Assembly (NCBI GenBank): GCA_905250125.1
Contig: CAJNOL010000979.1
Location: forward strand, 25,350 to 89,349
Direction: 5' to 3'
Origin: Rotaria sordida
Lineage: Eukaryota > Rotifera > Eurotatoria > Philodinida > Philodinidae
Length of the DNA stretch: 64,000 nucleotides
The notes beneath the pieces were generated by a model. The model saw nothing but the letters and a program-made list of their open reading frames with translations. It searched no databases and was not told where the DNA came from. Shown here piece by piece: positions 25,801-38,225 of this stretch; position 1 is the first letter of the stretch, and every line of letters starts with the position of its first letter. Both the position numbers and the translations under genes were made by a program.

Positions 25801-28292
25801 CAAAATGTGGTGATATTGGTATTAATAATGCTATACAAACAAATGCTGTTGCTATTGTATCATTACAATTAGCAAAACAAGTTGGAGATATGTTTAAATT
25901 TGATGTTGATCCAGAATGGGAAATAATAGCAAAAAAAATTAAAATTAATTTTAATTATACAACACAAACACATATTCAATGGGATAATGGTAACGAAAAA
26001 GAAAAAGAAAGACATAGACATGTTTTATTGAATAGAAAATAATATTCTAATTTTTAGCTTCTCTAAAACCATCACCAAAAAATTATGTTTGTCCAGAAGG
26101 TAAAAGAAAATTTTTCTGTTTAATATTGATTTTTATTTGTTTAGATGTTCTTTATTTGACTTATCCAATGAATTTTAATGTTACATCAAAAATCATACGA
26201 AATGATGCTGAAACATTTATTCCAATAACATGTCAAGAAAATGCAGGTATGACTGCTCCTATTCATACTATTGTATGGCTTATGTTAAATGAAACATTAA
26301 AAGCTGAAAGAGAATTTAATCGATCTTTACAAGCATGTACATATGGAGAATTTCATGTTAGAAATGAGGTTTGGTATTTTATTTTTAAATATATGATGAA
26401 ATTTTGTTTGTTAATATAGGTCGATATTCATGCCGATATCATTGGAGGACATGGATTTAAGTATGTATAGAATATTTTATAGGATAGTTTGTTCAAGTAT
26501 AACTTTTAGATTACCTTTTGATAATAATAATACGATCCAAAGAATCTTATCTGTTTATAGTTCATACCATCCGTTATTAACTTTTATCAAATTGAATTAT
26601 TTAGAACATCTTATATATGATCATTGAATAATTAAATATGTTGTATTTGAAAGTCAATCGTTATTTAATATTTCACATCGGATAGTAATAGTATATCTAG
26701 ACCGAGACCTATATCTGTTCTAGCTGGTCGTGTAGAGATTTATTTTTACTAAAGTTTAACTTTTACCTTTTCATAGTTGTTTTTCTATCCGAATATATTC
26801 AAATAACTACAATATATAGTAATTGACTTTCAAATAATAGTCATAAAATGACGTTTTTAGGTTTATATTTATCAACAGTGTATGCGAAATTCAAGATCTT
26901 TCTCTTTACAATCGATTCTCACTTAATACGATCTACTTGGGTTGGAATTTTTAGGGATGAGTGAGTCTTGCAAGAAACTCTATTTGTAAAAATTTCAACT
27001 CAATAATAGAGAGCTACAGAAATCGGATAATTTCAAGTTAAAGTCGATATCTCAGCGCAATTTTTATCCGAATAAAATTATAAAATTCACTGTCGGTCTT
27101 TTTTCTATAAGAAGTTTGTTGAACTTCGGAGTTAATATAAACTTAAAAGAGCTAATCCGTACAACACTAAATACTAATTTTCTCCATAGAAGAATGAAAT
27201 ATACTAAATTTAGTTATACAAAAGAACTTACATGTAGAGTTTCAACATTTGAGAAGTACGTGTTTTTTTTATACCTTCTATCGTTTGACCGATGATTCAA
27301 GTTTTCTAATTATAGATTATATTTTAAGAAAAACACAATAAATCAGAAATCGGTTTTTTCATTTAAATTGAGAGAAAATATTCGAAAAATAGCTGATTTC
27401 TGGAAGCATATAACAAATGACGGCAGTCATTATCATCGAAAATATTTAAATAGTATTTATTTTCTCTTTTTCAAAAGATTTTTTTTTCTTGAATCAATAA
27501 AAAGTTGGTTCTTTTAGAAAACTTTTGTACTTCTAAACGATCTTTATGAATCCTAAGACCAAAATTGAACACAACGCACAAAATATATTATTCTTATTGT
27601 AATTATTAGTATCTATCTAATAATTAATATTAAAGCATTTTATTGTATGGTGACACAAATAGAAAGATGAAAGTTTTTCTAGAACTAATAGACCTTGAAA
27701 ACTACGAAAAACAATGTATTAGAACCTTATTTTGCGAACAATCATATATATTCGAAAAGAAGAGACTTCAGTACATCGTTCTATAATAAAAATTCAATTC
27801 TGATATTGTTATTTATTCGAAAAACTAATTTTCTGGAGGAGGATAGCTGAATATTTCGTCAAGAAAGTCGGCATTGAGTATTTTCCAATATTTGATGGAT
27901 TCATAGTTTCGAATAACAATATAAATTTGATGTTTCTTTTTTTTTTCTTTAGTACTCATTTTCTTACGGGTGATGGTGGTTTTATTCAATCAATTATGAT
28001 GGGTTATGTTGGTCTTCGTTATGATGAAAAAAGTCTTTTATTTAATCCATTATTAGGTATTCTAACACCAGCAACAAAAAGTATTCGATTACGAAATATT
28101 CTTATTCGAGGAAGTTATCCAATTGATTTTACAATTGATCAATATTCAATTCATTTGATTTGTTCTCATTCCTATGAAAATATTCTTTGTATAACTGATG
28201 ATCATAATATTCAATGGAATATAACAAGTAATGAATTAACATTAAATTTTCAAGATATTCATTTTCCAATTCGAATTGATTTATGCATTTAA
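19826..28292 (+). CDS. PGGHG: PGGHG-like glucosidase (GH65), secreted form with Cys-rich N-terminus
   Basis: Protein-glucosylgalactosylhydroxylysine glucosidase removes glucose from the collagen Glc-Gal-hydroxylysine unit. Twelve exons: 19826-19952, 20013-20341, 21308-21478, 22744-23402, 25165-25233, 25284-25421, 25475-25496, 25557-25989, 26058-26099, 26145-26368, 26420-26460 and 27953-28292; 864 aa, all joins in frame. Residues 1-18 form a signal peptide. Residues ~30-100 are a Cys-rich segment (PYCHGFNTNG..C..GCDVGCCYD) like a PAN/apple module, absent from human PGGHG as I know it. The GH65 part has ARLPSPIGG, GISPGGLASQSYSGLMFFD (Asp about 449), IEQHITGD (Glu about 519, general acid by alignment) and FLTGDGGFIQ. 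Exon 7 is only 22 nt. Introns 2, 3, 4 and 11 are 966-1,762 nt, and 3 and 11 hold inverted-repeat elements. The assignment is by motif order. Substrate is inferred. Confidence 0.85.
20342..21307. other. PGGHG intron 2 (966 nt)
   Basis: Non-coding. Open frames on both strands at about 20405-20702 overlap each other and are chance products of AT-rich DNA. No clear terminal repeats were seen. Confidence 0.6.
21785..22530. mobile_element. Foldback element FB3 in PGGHG intron 3
   Basis: The left end (ACAGGTATATATATATAGGTGTG, then GGTCAGCTTTATAC) matches in reverse complement the right end (GTATGAAGCTGACTGAGCAC up to ATACCTGT at about 22520-22527). The match continues inward for about 180 bp at lower identity, for example TGCTGGTGATCTGATATTG near 21915 against the complement of the segment near 22390. 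The inner ~370 bp has no recognised coding capacity. It is probably a MITE-like non-autonomous element that inflated this intron to 1,265 nt. Confidence 0.6.
23403..25164. other. PGGHG intron 4 (1,762 nt)
   Basis: The longest intron in the window. The open frame at 25039-25224 runs into exon 5 but is in another frame. No domain and no long inverted repeat were identified, apart from weak short palindromes near 24400-24440. A transposon origin is possible but not shown. Confidence 0.5.
26640..26842. mobile_element. Short inverted-repeat element FB4 in PGGHG intron 11
   Basis: TATTTGAAAGTCAAT near 26644 and its complement ATTGACTTTCAAATA near 26822 bound about 200 bp. Both arms continue inward about 45 bp, to CGGATAG on the left and CTATCCG on the right. 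This is typical in size and structure for a MITE. Nothing coding is inside. Confidence 0.6.
26843..27952. other. Rest of PGGHG intron 11
   Basis: AT-rich and non-coding, ending in a long pyrimidine tract before the acceptor at 27951-27952. No other element was recognised. Confidence 0.5.
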
Positions 28293-28645
28293 ATTGTGAT
28301 ATTTTATTGATCAAAAAAAACAAAATTTTCTTTTTTGTAATTTTTAAGAGAATTGTTGTACAATTATTTAAGTGAAAAAAAACCCAAAAAACAAAAAAAG
28401 AAGGCATATATTTTTAAATAACAATATATAAAAGAATACTAAATCTCAAGTATCTATTATCAAAATGCAGTTTTGAAATAGCTTTGTTTTTGTTGCTTAA
28501 CTATATAATAGAATAATAATAAATAATTTAAAAAAGAAAAATGAAAATGAAAAAAAAAACAAAATTGTAGATATTTTTTTTTGTATTGTTTGCCTCTGTC
28601 AATCTTGCGAAAGATATTTTATCTGAATTAGAAAGGAATATCATC

Positions 28646-31492
28646 TTATGGATTTATTGACACTTGATCAAGTTTTGGTGGTTTACCCATACATCGACCT
28701 ATACTTGGTAAAATTTCACCTTGAATAGGACCTAAAGAAAAAAAGAATATGTACATTATTATAAATATATGTTAATTTTATGTGTACCATAAGAAACTTT
28801 TTCTCCATCAATCATCATATTTCCACTTGTATCACTTGGTACAATTCGAAATGCACGTATAGGCATCCATTCAACAAAATCATAATCAAGATATTTTCCA
28901 TCAGACATTGTTGTAAATGTTTTAGCAAGATTCATACGTATTGAACTATCAGCACGTATATATTGTAATGTTAAATAACCATCAGATAATGTTGATTTTG
29001 TTGATGCTATAGTATCTTTTGATATTGAAGCTTTAGATGTAATTAATACATGAGCAAATGGACCATTGATACGACGCCATTTAGTTACTGTTGAATCGGT
29101 CGGAATAGATTCATTGAACGGTAATAAATGTCGATGAAGTTGAGCAATTGTTGTATTTGGTGTTATCTGATTTGTATTTACTGTATCATCAGCAGCATCA
29201 TATGGAATGTAATCAATATAACCATTATAAGTACGAGGTTCTAAATTATAGAAAGCATCAGTTTCGTATAATAATAAGAAAAATATCAAATTAAACTTCA
29301 ATTTCATAGATTTGATTTTCTAATCTGAAAAACAAACAGATTTTTTTTCCGACCTGGTATTTAATGAATTTAGTATAAATCAAAGAAAAGTTCTGCAAAT
29401 ATATCGTCTATGTATAATCCTGACAGATTGAAGAGTAATCGATCTGTATACAAGGAAGAAAAGAAGGATACTTCTATATTTCTTGTATTTCCTGATATTT
29501 CTTCATGCTTCTCTCTATAACACAGCTGGAGACAGGACAGGACAGAAAAAGTTGTCCTGTGCTCAGATCTGCTCTGTATTTCTCCAAAGTAATGTTTTTG
29601 TTGAGAATAGAGGTCAGAAGAGCGACGCCTCTCAAGAGGTCGGATTTGTCCTTCTGAAACTAGAAATCATTGCACTATCTATTATGTGTTTATCATTTCG
29701 AAAGTAGATGTTCATCCTTCTGAAATTCGAATCATTCAACTGAAATGGAAATTTCTAAACTTCTGTTTATTTTGGAAGTACAGATGGATGCTTTTTCTCC
29801 TGTTGTCTATATATCAATAGAATAAACAAATTTACTTACGAATAACGCGTTTGATGGCTTCGACTGTAAATCGAGCTTCACCTAAATAATAACAAAAAAA
29901 ACAACACTCGTGATAGAAACATGCAAAATTTTATCTTTTGTTTTTTTTTTGGTTACCCAGAAAACGATACTGTTCGCTATCACAGTCAACATCAGCAACA
30001 ATAGCCCATTCAATACAAAGAAAAGAAAATAGTCGTTGTCCATCACAGATATCTACTACAGCCATGTCAAATGGAAGGACATTATATGTAGCAATAATTA
30101 CAGCAGCTTGAACAATAAATTTTTCCATTGTTTTCATAATTGGTTGTCTAAAAATAAATTTATTAAATATTAATGTAATCGATTCACTATATGACGAAAT
30201 CATAAGTTACAATCAATCTCTTACTTACTGGCTATAACGTACAATATTTGTTATAAATGCATTGCCGGATCCGCAAGGTAAATGTCCAATAGGTAATTTA
30301 AGAGCTTCTTGCCAATCATCTCTATTCATAAGACCATTTATAACCTTTAATACATAAAAATCATAGAAGAAAGAAACTCAATAAAACATATAAAGTTATT
30401 TACTTCATAAATAAGTCCATCACCAGATGCTAAAACAATACCACTCCAATCAGCAAGTTGTATAGATTGCACATAATCACGAGCGTGACCAGCACGTTCT
30501 ATAATATCAAATTGATCGATAAATTAAAATAGAACATCTCTTTGCTATTTCACAATTATCAGTAAATTAAACAGTACTATCACATATTTCTTTTTTTTTT
30601 TATCTAAATCACTCTAATATGTTAGACAATTCAAATTAGATATTAAAACATCAGATTAATTGATAAAATTTAATGATATAAATGAGAATTAATAAAATAC
30701 TATTAATAGTGAGATCGTAAGATCCAATTGCTATCAGAATTTTTAATGTTATTCGAGAATCTATAACATATTAAGGTTCTCACAATAACGTTCGTGCAAA
30801 GCAAATTTTAATCAATTATTATTATCCTATTTTCTTTTCAAACCTGTTATAATGATATGATAAGTAAATTCTGCTTCACTCCATACACCAATAACATATT
30901 CCATAACAAGACGATAAGCTTTGCCAGCACCACCAGCTGGATTAACAAAAACAAGAGCACGTTTATCACGTTTTGTTGTCACAATATCAACTATAACATT
31001 TGAAAACAACCAAACAAACCAATATTTATTGATTTCCAAAAAAAAATTCTTTTTTTTACAAAACTTACGAGGAAGATTACGTCTTAAATAAATAGCATTT
31101 GCTATATAATAATGCCATCGTGTAACGACAGCTAAATTACTTTCATAGTCATTAAGTTTTGCATATGTCAATAGTAATTGTGAACGTTGTAGAGTTAGTT
31201 TTTTAGAAAATGTTCCAATAATACCTTTTGGTTTCCGTAATGAATATAAATATATATTTAAATGACATTTTATTGGATCTTTATTATCTTTCATACATAA
31301 ACATCCATAAATATCATCAATTGATATCAATTGTGTATTATTATCTAATACTGATCGTTCTTGATTATCATTATTTTGTAAAGAAATTGAAAGCATAGTT
31401 GTTGAAAATTTAACAATATATGGTTTAGATGATTGATCCTGAAGAAAAAAAGTATCTTGTATATCAATTGATCTGGATTCACTTTCTGCCAT
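28646..31492 (-). CDS. SPHK: Sphingosine kinase
   Basis: Phosphorylates sphingosine to sphingosine-1-phosphate at the cytosol-membrane interface. Eight exons: 31069-31492, 30844-30990, 30404-30498, 30229-30344, 29957-30147, 29840-29881, 28788-29240 and 28646-28731; 517 aa, all joins in frame. The ATP-binding loop is VFVNPAGGAGKA (residues ~155-166) and the DAG-kinase catalytic motif is ASGDGLIYEVINGLM with Asp about 217. LPCGSGNAF follows, then the sphingosine-kinase region RLFSFLCIEWAIVADVD..YRFLGEARFT. The C-terminal lobe contains the strand pair RAFRIVP..MMIDGE. That order and the C-terminal block separate it from ceramide kinase. Intron 1 (78 nt) is a multiple of three with no stop, so its retention would insert 26 residues. 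Intron 6 is 598 nt, the rest 52-359 nt. An acceptor-like TTTTAG lies 7 nt before the ATG, and macroH2A ends 298 nt upstream on the same strand. Confidence 0.93.
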
Positions 31493-31789
31493 TTTATGTC
31501 TAAAATAAGAATAATATCAATAACAAAAGTTTTGTTTGTTTGTTTTTTTTTTCAAATAAAATTTATTTATTATTTCAATAACCATACGATATACAGTATA
31601 TATGTATATATATATATATATTAAAAGCATAAAATCAGAAAGTATACAAAAAGAAACCAAAACACAAAAGCAGTGGTTTACATAAAATTTACCACATATA
31701 ATCACAAAAAATAAACAATCAAAGCATACAATAGTCAATAGAATAATACATCACTGTTGCTTGCCTTAACTATAATTCATATTTTGTTA

Positions 31790-33321
31790 TCATTCAACCA
31801 TACGTTGCAATTCAGTTGTATAAACATTAACACTTTCAGCATCGTATAAAACAAAAAATACTTGTTGAATATTTGTTGTTGCTGTTTGTCGAAAATATTT
31901 TGATAAAGCAGCAAGAATTGTTTGTGCAGCCGTTTGTTTTGGAAAACCAGCACTTAAATAAATAGAACTTCATTTTTTCGAGAATAATTTTAAAATTATA
32001 CATACCGTCCACTACTAATACTTGGTAAAGCTACTGATGTAAGACCTTGTTGATCAGCTAAAGTTAAAATATTTAAAGTGGCTTTATCAAGTTCTCCAAT
32101 GGATTCATCTTGTTGAGCAGCATTCCATTTTGGTGAATGAACAGGAATTAAATGTGAAGCAGATAAATTTGGTGCATTACTTATAGCCACTAGATAGAAA
32201 AAAACCGCCTAAGAGAAAAGAAACCTAAATTATTCCATTTTACCATCACCCGCATTTGGTATTGTTGCATTTTTAGCTGCTTGAGCTACAGCATCTCGAA
32301 GTTGTTGTCCTCCTGCTTTAGCCAAAGCATTACCTATTATTCCAATTTAGAGGAAAAAAATTCATTTACAAAAAAAAAAAAAAAAAAGAAAGATTTCTTC
32401 AAATATACTAACCAACTTCACCACCCATATAAAATGAATCATTTGTTGGAAGAACAATAGCATCAGCTTTAATATTAACAATACTTCCTTGAACAACAGT
32501 TAACTAAAATAATATTATTATAGATATTTTTTTGTTTCTATATTTTAAATGCATCATTATTTACTTTTTGTCCACGAATAAGAACACGTTCAGAAAGTGT
32601 TGTTACTGCAGTACCTTTAAGTGCAGCAGCCTAAATATTTACATATGAATTTAAATAGATTATAATTTATTCTTAAATAAACCTTTGATGATGGTGTACC
32701 CAATACATTAAAACTTCCTTGACCTTTTTTCTTTAAAGTCGGTTTATGTAAACTTGTCTTAGCAGTATTACCAGTGGATGATACATTTTTTTTTGTTCCT
32801 CGTGATATTGATGATTTATTTTGAATTTTACCAGTAATTTTAGAAAAAAGAGCAAGATGAATATTCGGAAGTACTCCACTATCAGGCAATATACAATTAC
32901 TAAGTAACTAAATCAAAAAAGAAAAACAAACAAGTTCAACTTCATTGTCTTTTAAATTCTTTTTGTTTTCTTACTCGATTTAATTCATAATCATTAGCAT
33001 AAGCAAGTAAAATATGTCTTGGTATAATACGAGTACGACGACAATCACGTGCAGCATTACCACTTAATTCAAGTAATTCAGCTATAGACAAAAATTTTAT
33101 ATTGATGTTCTTGTTTTTTCTTTTTGCTTTTACTGATATATATATATATACATACCAACAAGGTATTCAATGACAGCTGATAAATAAACGGATGCACCTT
33201 GTGTTATTCGTTTCGGAGCACTTGGAAGTGATCGAAGTTGACGATGTATACGTGATACTGGAAAAATGATACCAGCACGAGTTGCACGTGATAATCTTGC
33301 CTTTTTTGATTTTGGAGTCAT
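31790..33321 (-). CDS. MACROH2A: Histone macroH2A
   Basis: Histone variant with an H2A fold, a basic linker and a macrodomain that binds ADP-ribose-type ligands, usually linked to repressed chromatin. Eight exons: 33156-33321, 32975-33081, 32683-32907, 32565-32630, 32413-32503, 32244-32333, 32006-32189 and 31790-31952; 363 aa, close to the usual ~370. Residues 1-~115 are the histone fold ([56 protein letters not shown]). Residues ~116-170 are a Lys/Ser/Thr-rich linker ([17 protein letters not shown]). The macrodomain runs from ~176 to the end, with [51 protein letters not shown] and a C-terminal [10 protein letters not shown]. Seven short introns. It lies directly upstream of SPHK on the same strand. 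Confidence 0.95.
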
Positions 33322-34155
33322 TTTTATTTTAATAAAAAGTTACAAAATAATTAGCTTCTGTTTTTTTTTCTAATTATTAGAATTTATCTAAAAATTATAA
33401 TATTCGATTTTTACATTTAGAATAATTGATAACAAAAAGAACCCTAACTTTTTGAAATAATGTTCACTATCGTTTTTATTGCGGTTTTATATTTTTCTTC
33501 TGTTGTTGACTGGAATTGCAAAATATAGTTGTAATTTTTTGTTTTGTATACCTTTTACTTGCTTTCCTTTCCTTTCCTTTAGTAAATATTATATACAACG
33601 AATCAAAAATCGTTTGATTATCGTTCAATATGACTATATATTCTTTGACATCTGGAGGTCACTAGTAACTGGAATGAATTTGTATAATAATTAAAAATTT
33701 AAAACTTTAGCCAAAACCATAAACAACTATGTTCATTCATAATCAGTTTGTATTGTAGAGATAGTCACTTATAGTTTCTCGTTAAAATTTATTTTCTGTC
33801 TTTTATTATTAACCAATGAATTTTAAAAAAAAATATTTTTTTTTTCAGTATTTCCATGCACATCTTTGCCGTTCTCAGAATGCTTGTTTTTTTTTACTTA
33901 TAGAGAAAAAAACATATTCATAAAATATAACATACTTAAAAATATATTACGGAATATATGAGAAGTGCATTTTTTTTGTCCTCCGATAAAATTAAAATAT
34001 GAGAGGAAGGACAGATGACAAATGTGTGTATAAAAAATATAAAATTTACATGTTTTAAAATATGCTTTTTCATTTCTTATTTTGTATTCACCAACGCAAT
34101 AAGTCACTCTTTTTTTTTTAAATTTTTTATTATAGATTAAATAACTTGTTGGAAA

Positions 34156-34509
34156 ATGAAATTTTTTATCTTTTCAATTGTTTTATTGATTGGATCGAAT
34201 TTGATAATATCAATGGCACAAACTAAAATTCCTAAATGTATTCAAAAAATGATTGATAATATCTTAGCTGAACCAGTTTGGAATCCACCAGCTAGTATTA
34301 CGAAATATTCATATCTTGATAAAATAACGTATTTAGTGACCAGTGATTGTTGTGATCAATATATTAGTCTTTATGATGAATCGTGCAATTATATTTGTGC
34401 TCCATCAGGTGGAAAAACAGGCCAAGGTGATCGACGATGTATGAATTTTTATGACAAGGCAAAATTACTTGGTAAAGTTTGGTCAGATGAACGACCACAT
34501 GGAAAATAA
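34156..34509 (+). CDS. Small secreted Cys-containing protein, bacterial-type (DUF6970-like)
   Basis: An intronless 117-aa protein with a clear signal peptide (MKFFIFSIVLLIGSNLIISMA). The mature part starts PKCIQKMIDNI and contains the compact motif DCCDQYISLYDESCNYIC, then PSGGKTGQGDRRCMNF. From memory, this CCDqy..LYD..C..IC.P.GG.tG.GD..C..F pattern is that of short secreted proteins/lipoproteins of Bacteroidetes grouped as DUF6970; I could not check this. The function is unknown. Absence of introns, a secreted form and a bacterial-looking family point to horizontal acquisition, which is common in bdelloids. The initiator is the first ATG in frame, with an acceptor-like TTATAG about 20 nt upstream. 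Confidence 0.75.
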   Translation: MKFFIFSIVLLIGSNLIISMAQTKIPKCIQKMIDNILAEPVWNPPASITKYSYLDKITYLVTSDCCDQYISLYDESCNYICAPSGGKTGQGDRRCMNFYDKAKLLGKVWSDERPHGK

Positions 34510-34861
34510 ATAAATATTCATTATTATATATATATATATGAAATCGTGATTAAAAACTAATAAGTCCTGTGATATTTTTTTGTGAAAGAGGTTAAAATAT
34601 TTTAAAAAATTGAGCAAATTAAAATATTATGTTTTACCTTAGAGATTTGTTTACCAAGGGTTGTAATTTTCCAAAGATATATCGATTACATTGGGCTTCA
34701 AAACTCAAGAAACACATCATTAAGAAAAATTCTTTTTTTTGTATGACTAATATATTGATTAATATAATTCTCAATCCTTTGGAATATTATCTTTATCATC
34801 TAAATCACCTATCTGATATTTACATAGATTAGAATAATACTTTCGTATATATATATATATA

Positions 34862-35440
34862 TGTAACAAGGGAAGTCCTCTAAATCATAAGTCACTTTTG
34901 AATCGAGACTACGTGTGTTACGTAGACCCGAGTGAGCTACGAATATTCTGAAAAGAGTTCGTACCCTAAGCTTATTGCTACGGAGATACTACATTTTTAC
35001 GGGATTTTTTACAATGAATGTGATGATCATCCTCAAGAAAACTAATTTTCAAATTTCGATTTGAAACTTTGTACAGAGGCAGACCTAGCAAGAGTAGTTT
35101 ATTGTGAAAGTATCAAGTCTTTTGATTTGCTTCTATCCTGTAATAAGAATATCAATTCTACCGATGTGTATGGTCGATGAAGAAGACACACTTTTACTAT
35201 AGCTGTATCTTTGGATATGAACAATGAAAAGATCTGAATCAGTTATTTTGATGTTTCTTAGAGGAGCCACGAACTTCTACTGAAAAAATATCATAAAAAT
35301 GCAGTATCTCCGCTACAATAAGCTAAGGACACGAACTGTTTTCAGGATAGTCATAGCTCACTTGAATCTACATAATTCACGTAGTCTCGACACAGAAATG
35401 ACTTAATGAGTTTGAAGAGGCCCCCGTAAGATGTGCTACA
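34862..35440. mobile_element. Foldback element FB5
   Basis: Long inverted arms lie at about 34862-35065 and 35225-35440. TCGAGACTACGTG (34902-34914) and GAGTGAGCTA (34930-34939) pair with CACGTAGTCTCGA (35373-35385) and TAGCTCACTT (35346-35355). CTTATTG..ACGGAGATACT (34969-34989) pairs with AGTATCTCCGCTACAATAAG near 35303. Identity is about 75% by eye. The inner ~160 bp are unique. No coding sequence was recognised. Confidence 0.65.
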
Positions 35441-35504
35441 AGATTAACAAAGAAGATCATTAGGGTTAGTCTGAAATCGATTCCTTTTGAAAGGCAAAAT
35501 TGCG

Positions 35505-36100
35505 TTGGAAACATTGCTAACCAGAAAATTTCTTCAGCTGTTCTCTTCCAAATTTCAATGATTTTTTACTGATAGATACTATATAGTGTTCTAATATAAA
35601 CTCTAAAAGGATTTCAGTTTCTATTGAGATTTGACTAAGCTATCGCATTTGGATATTAAACTTTGCACATATAGAAAACTCAACTGGACTAGCTTTCATA
35701 AAAGAAACCTCAGAAGTTTTGAACAAAATCGCTTCAAGATATGAAGTTTTCTAAAAATGCATGTTGTATCGACTATTCACGAAAAAAAGGATCACTATCT
35801 TCTCATGTCTCGAAAAGATTTTGTTCAGAATTTCTGAGTTTTTCTATGGAAGCTAGTTTAGTCGAGTTCTCTCTATGCACAAAGTATCAGATTGAAATTC
35901 GAAAATACGAATTTTTTAAAAAACTTCAGCCCTCTAGGAAATAGACATATAAAAAATACGATAGCTTACTCAAATCTCAATAGGAACTCAAATCCTATAA
36001 AGATTTTTATTAGAACACTATGTAGTATCTATAAGCAAAAAACCATTGGAATTGGAAGGAAGCAGATGAAAAGATTCTCTCGTGAATCAAAAGTCCATAG
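35505..36100. mobile_element. Foldback element FB6, adjacent to FB5
   Basis: The arms are about 250 bp or more (about 35505-35755 and 35790-36100) around a very short loop. Pairs include TAGATACTATATAGTGTTCT near 35574 with AGAACACTATGTAGTATCTA near 36014. TCTATTGAGATTTGACTAAG near 35617 pairs with CTTACTCAAATCTCAATAG near 35964, and ACTAGCTTTCATA near 35688 with TGGAAGCTAGTT near 35848. Its arms are unlike those of FB5, so two different foldbacks lie side by side. The small frames inside are shadows of the arms. Confidence 0.65.
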
Positions 36101-38225
36101 TGTAGAATTTTTTCTTATCTTTGACCGTACAATATTTTACTTTTAATATTAGTTTATCTTTAGCATACACTTCAAAACATTTGTTATCTTCAGAAAAATA
36201 AAAATAAATACCGATCGACAAATAAATAGATATTCATCTTTGAACTTTATGCCGTGTAAAGAATCTAATGTTCTACTGTTGTGTTTGAATTAACACATCT
36301 ATTGAATAATGTGTTATAAACGAGAATGACTTATCTTTTTGATTTATAGTTCATATCATTTAAATATTCTTCAAAAATTATCTGTAATAATTTTTATCTT
36401 TATTTTTTTGTTGTTGATAGTTCATTCTAGACAATTATGATTCTACCGTGTTGACTAAACACAATGAGGTATTATAATAAACGAACAAAAAACAAAAAAA
36501 AAAAGATGGAACAAAAAAAAAATGCATACAACGTTTGTTTCACGCACCATCAAGAACTGTTCTATAAAGAGAACACACATACAAATAAGGAAAATAGAAT
36601 AACATCAAGATCAAAAAAGTCAATGAATGAGTAATGATTTGACTAATTCAATCCTAATTGGAACCACACACAAATACGTTCAAGCACATCACAGCATTAG
36701 AAAAAAAAAAAAGAAGAACCGAATAATGACGAAGAAAACAAAACATAGAAGAAAGAAAAAAAAAGCACCTATTGTCAATATGAAACATAAGATCATAATG
36801 AACAATTTTTATGGAAGAAATGTATCGTTTTTTTCTATTTGCTACTTTATGTTAAACACATGTATATATATATATATATATATAACCCATCTGAACAAAA
36901 TACACGGCACACTTAATTTTTTGTTTTGTTGCTGTTGATCAGTTCTCTTTAGAATTGTTCTTTGATCTCATATTTAACTTTGTCGAAAAGTTTTAGCTCT
37001 ATAGAATTCATTGTAAAAAAAAAATATTTTATATACACATGTACTATTGAAAATGAAAATTTATTATTTTCTTTGTCACTTTTAATAATCGAATAAGGCG
37101 AGTTTTGTAGATGATTGTTTATGGTGTTTTAAGATTGTTTTGTGATAATTTTCATTGCACAATATTAAAAAACAAATTCATCAATCAACAGTTAATGTCA
37201 TTAAATAAAGAGAGATTAAAAAAAGACTCAACAAGGCAACAATAAAGTTTCATTTCAATAGCACATGAATATATTATATAGTTTTCTTTTTAACGAATTC
37301 TTATTCTATAGAACTAAAACTTTCAGAGAAAGTTTGAGTAATAATTGATATATCTTTAACATCAATATGAAATCAACAATGAATTCAATAAACAAAAAAT
37401 TAAGTTTACTCCGTTTAACAATAAGGACACATACAAATGGAAAAGCAGGAAAAAAAAACATGAAAGACAAATTTTCGTTTCTTCGCCATCACTAGATTTA
37501 TAGTAAATTCTAATATATATATACATTTGATTTAGAAGTGTAAGTTTTGTCAAAAATGAAAAAAATGCAAATAAGCCACATATATCGTCGTTGCTTGTTT
37601 ATATGAGTACAACTAAATACATAAATTTTATATTTAGAACAATATTCGAAACGAAGGTAAAAAAATTATTCTTTCACTTTCTATTGAATATCTACCGTTA
37701 AAAAATCCCTGAATCGGACTTCGAAACTTTGAGTTCAACTTGTCGAACTTGATATACATAATAATAGAAACTTCGAATACCTATATGATTCTTTTTCTTT
37801 TTCGTAGGATTTATTTTTGACAATTGTAATGTCTAGTAAACGAAAATTATTAATCGAATAGTCATATACCATGAAATAAAAAAGAAGAAAAGATCAGTAC
37901 CATTCAATATCTTTTCACTTTCGTCATTAGATGTATTTTCATCATTGTTACATGATCTTAAATTATATAATATCTCTGGACATGTAAGCTATTGCTAATT
38001 TTCGGAGTTAAAAAAAGCGGGATTCCACAGATCTCTAGTGTGAAACACTTTTGACTTAAGTAATGATAAAGTGTCAAGTCCTGATTAAAATGCTATATTC
38101 ATCTAACAGTTAAAATCCACAAGTTTTTAGCGTAATACATGTCTATCGCTTCAAATCGATTAGCATATGGCATATAGAATGTTGTATTAGTATTAGAACT
38201 GTAACTTACAATTGATTATATATTT
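36101..38225. other. AT-rich intergenic region downstream of the MBT gene
   Basis: No gene was recognised. The 103-codon frame at 36627-36938 is Lys/Arg-rich because of poly-A runs and contains a (TA)n tract at 36862-36885. It has no domain and is judged spurious. Confidence 0.55.

Noticed and set aside
28759..29307. Separate 182-aa secreted protein starting MKLKFNLIFFLLL
   Set aside because: The apparent signal peptide is intron sequence. The acceptor at 29241-29242 joins this frame to the sphingosine-kinase exon at 29840-29881 and restores the family sequence.
29483..29707. 74-codon plus-strand frame
   Set aside because: It lies within SPHK intron 6 and shows no feature of a gene.
36627..36938. 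103-codon Lys/Arg-rich frame
   Set aside because: Poly-A and (TA)n runs explain it; no start context or domain.
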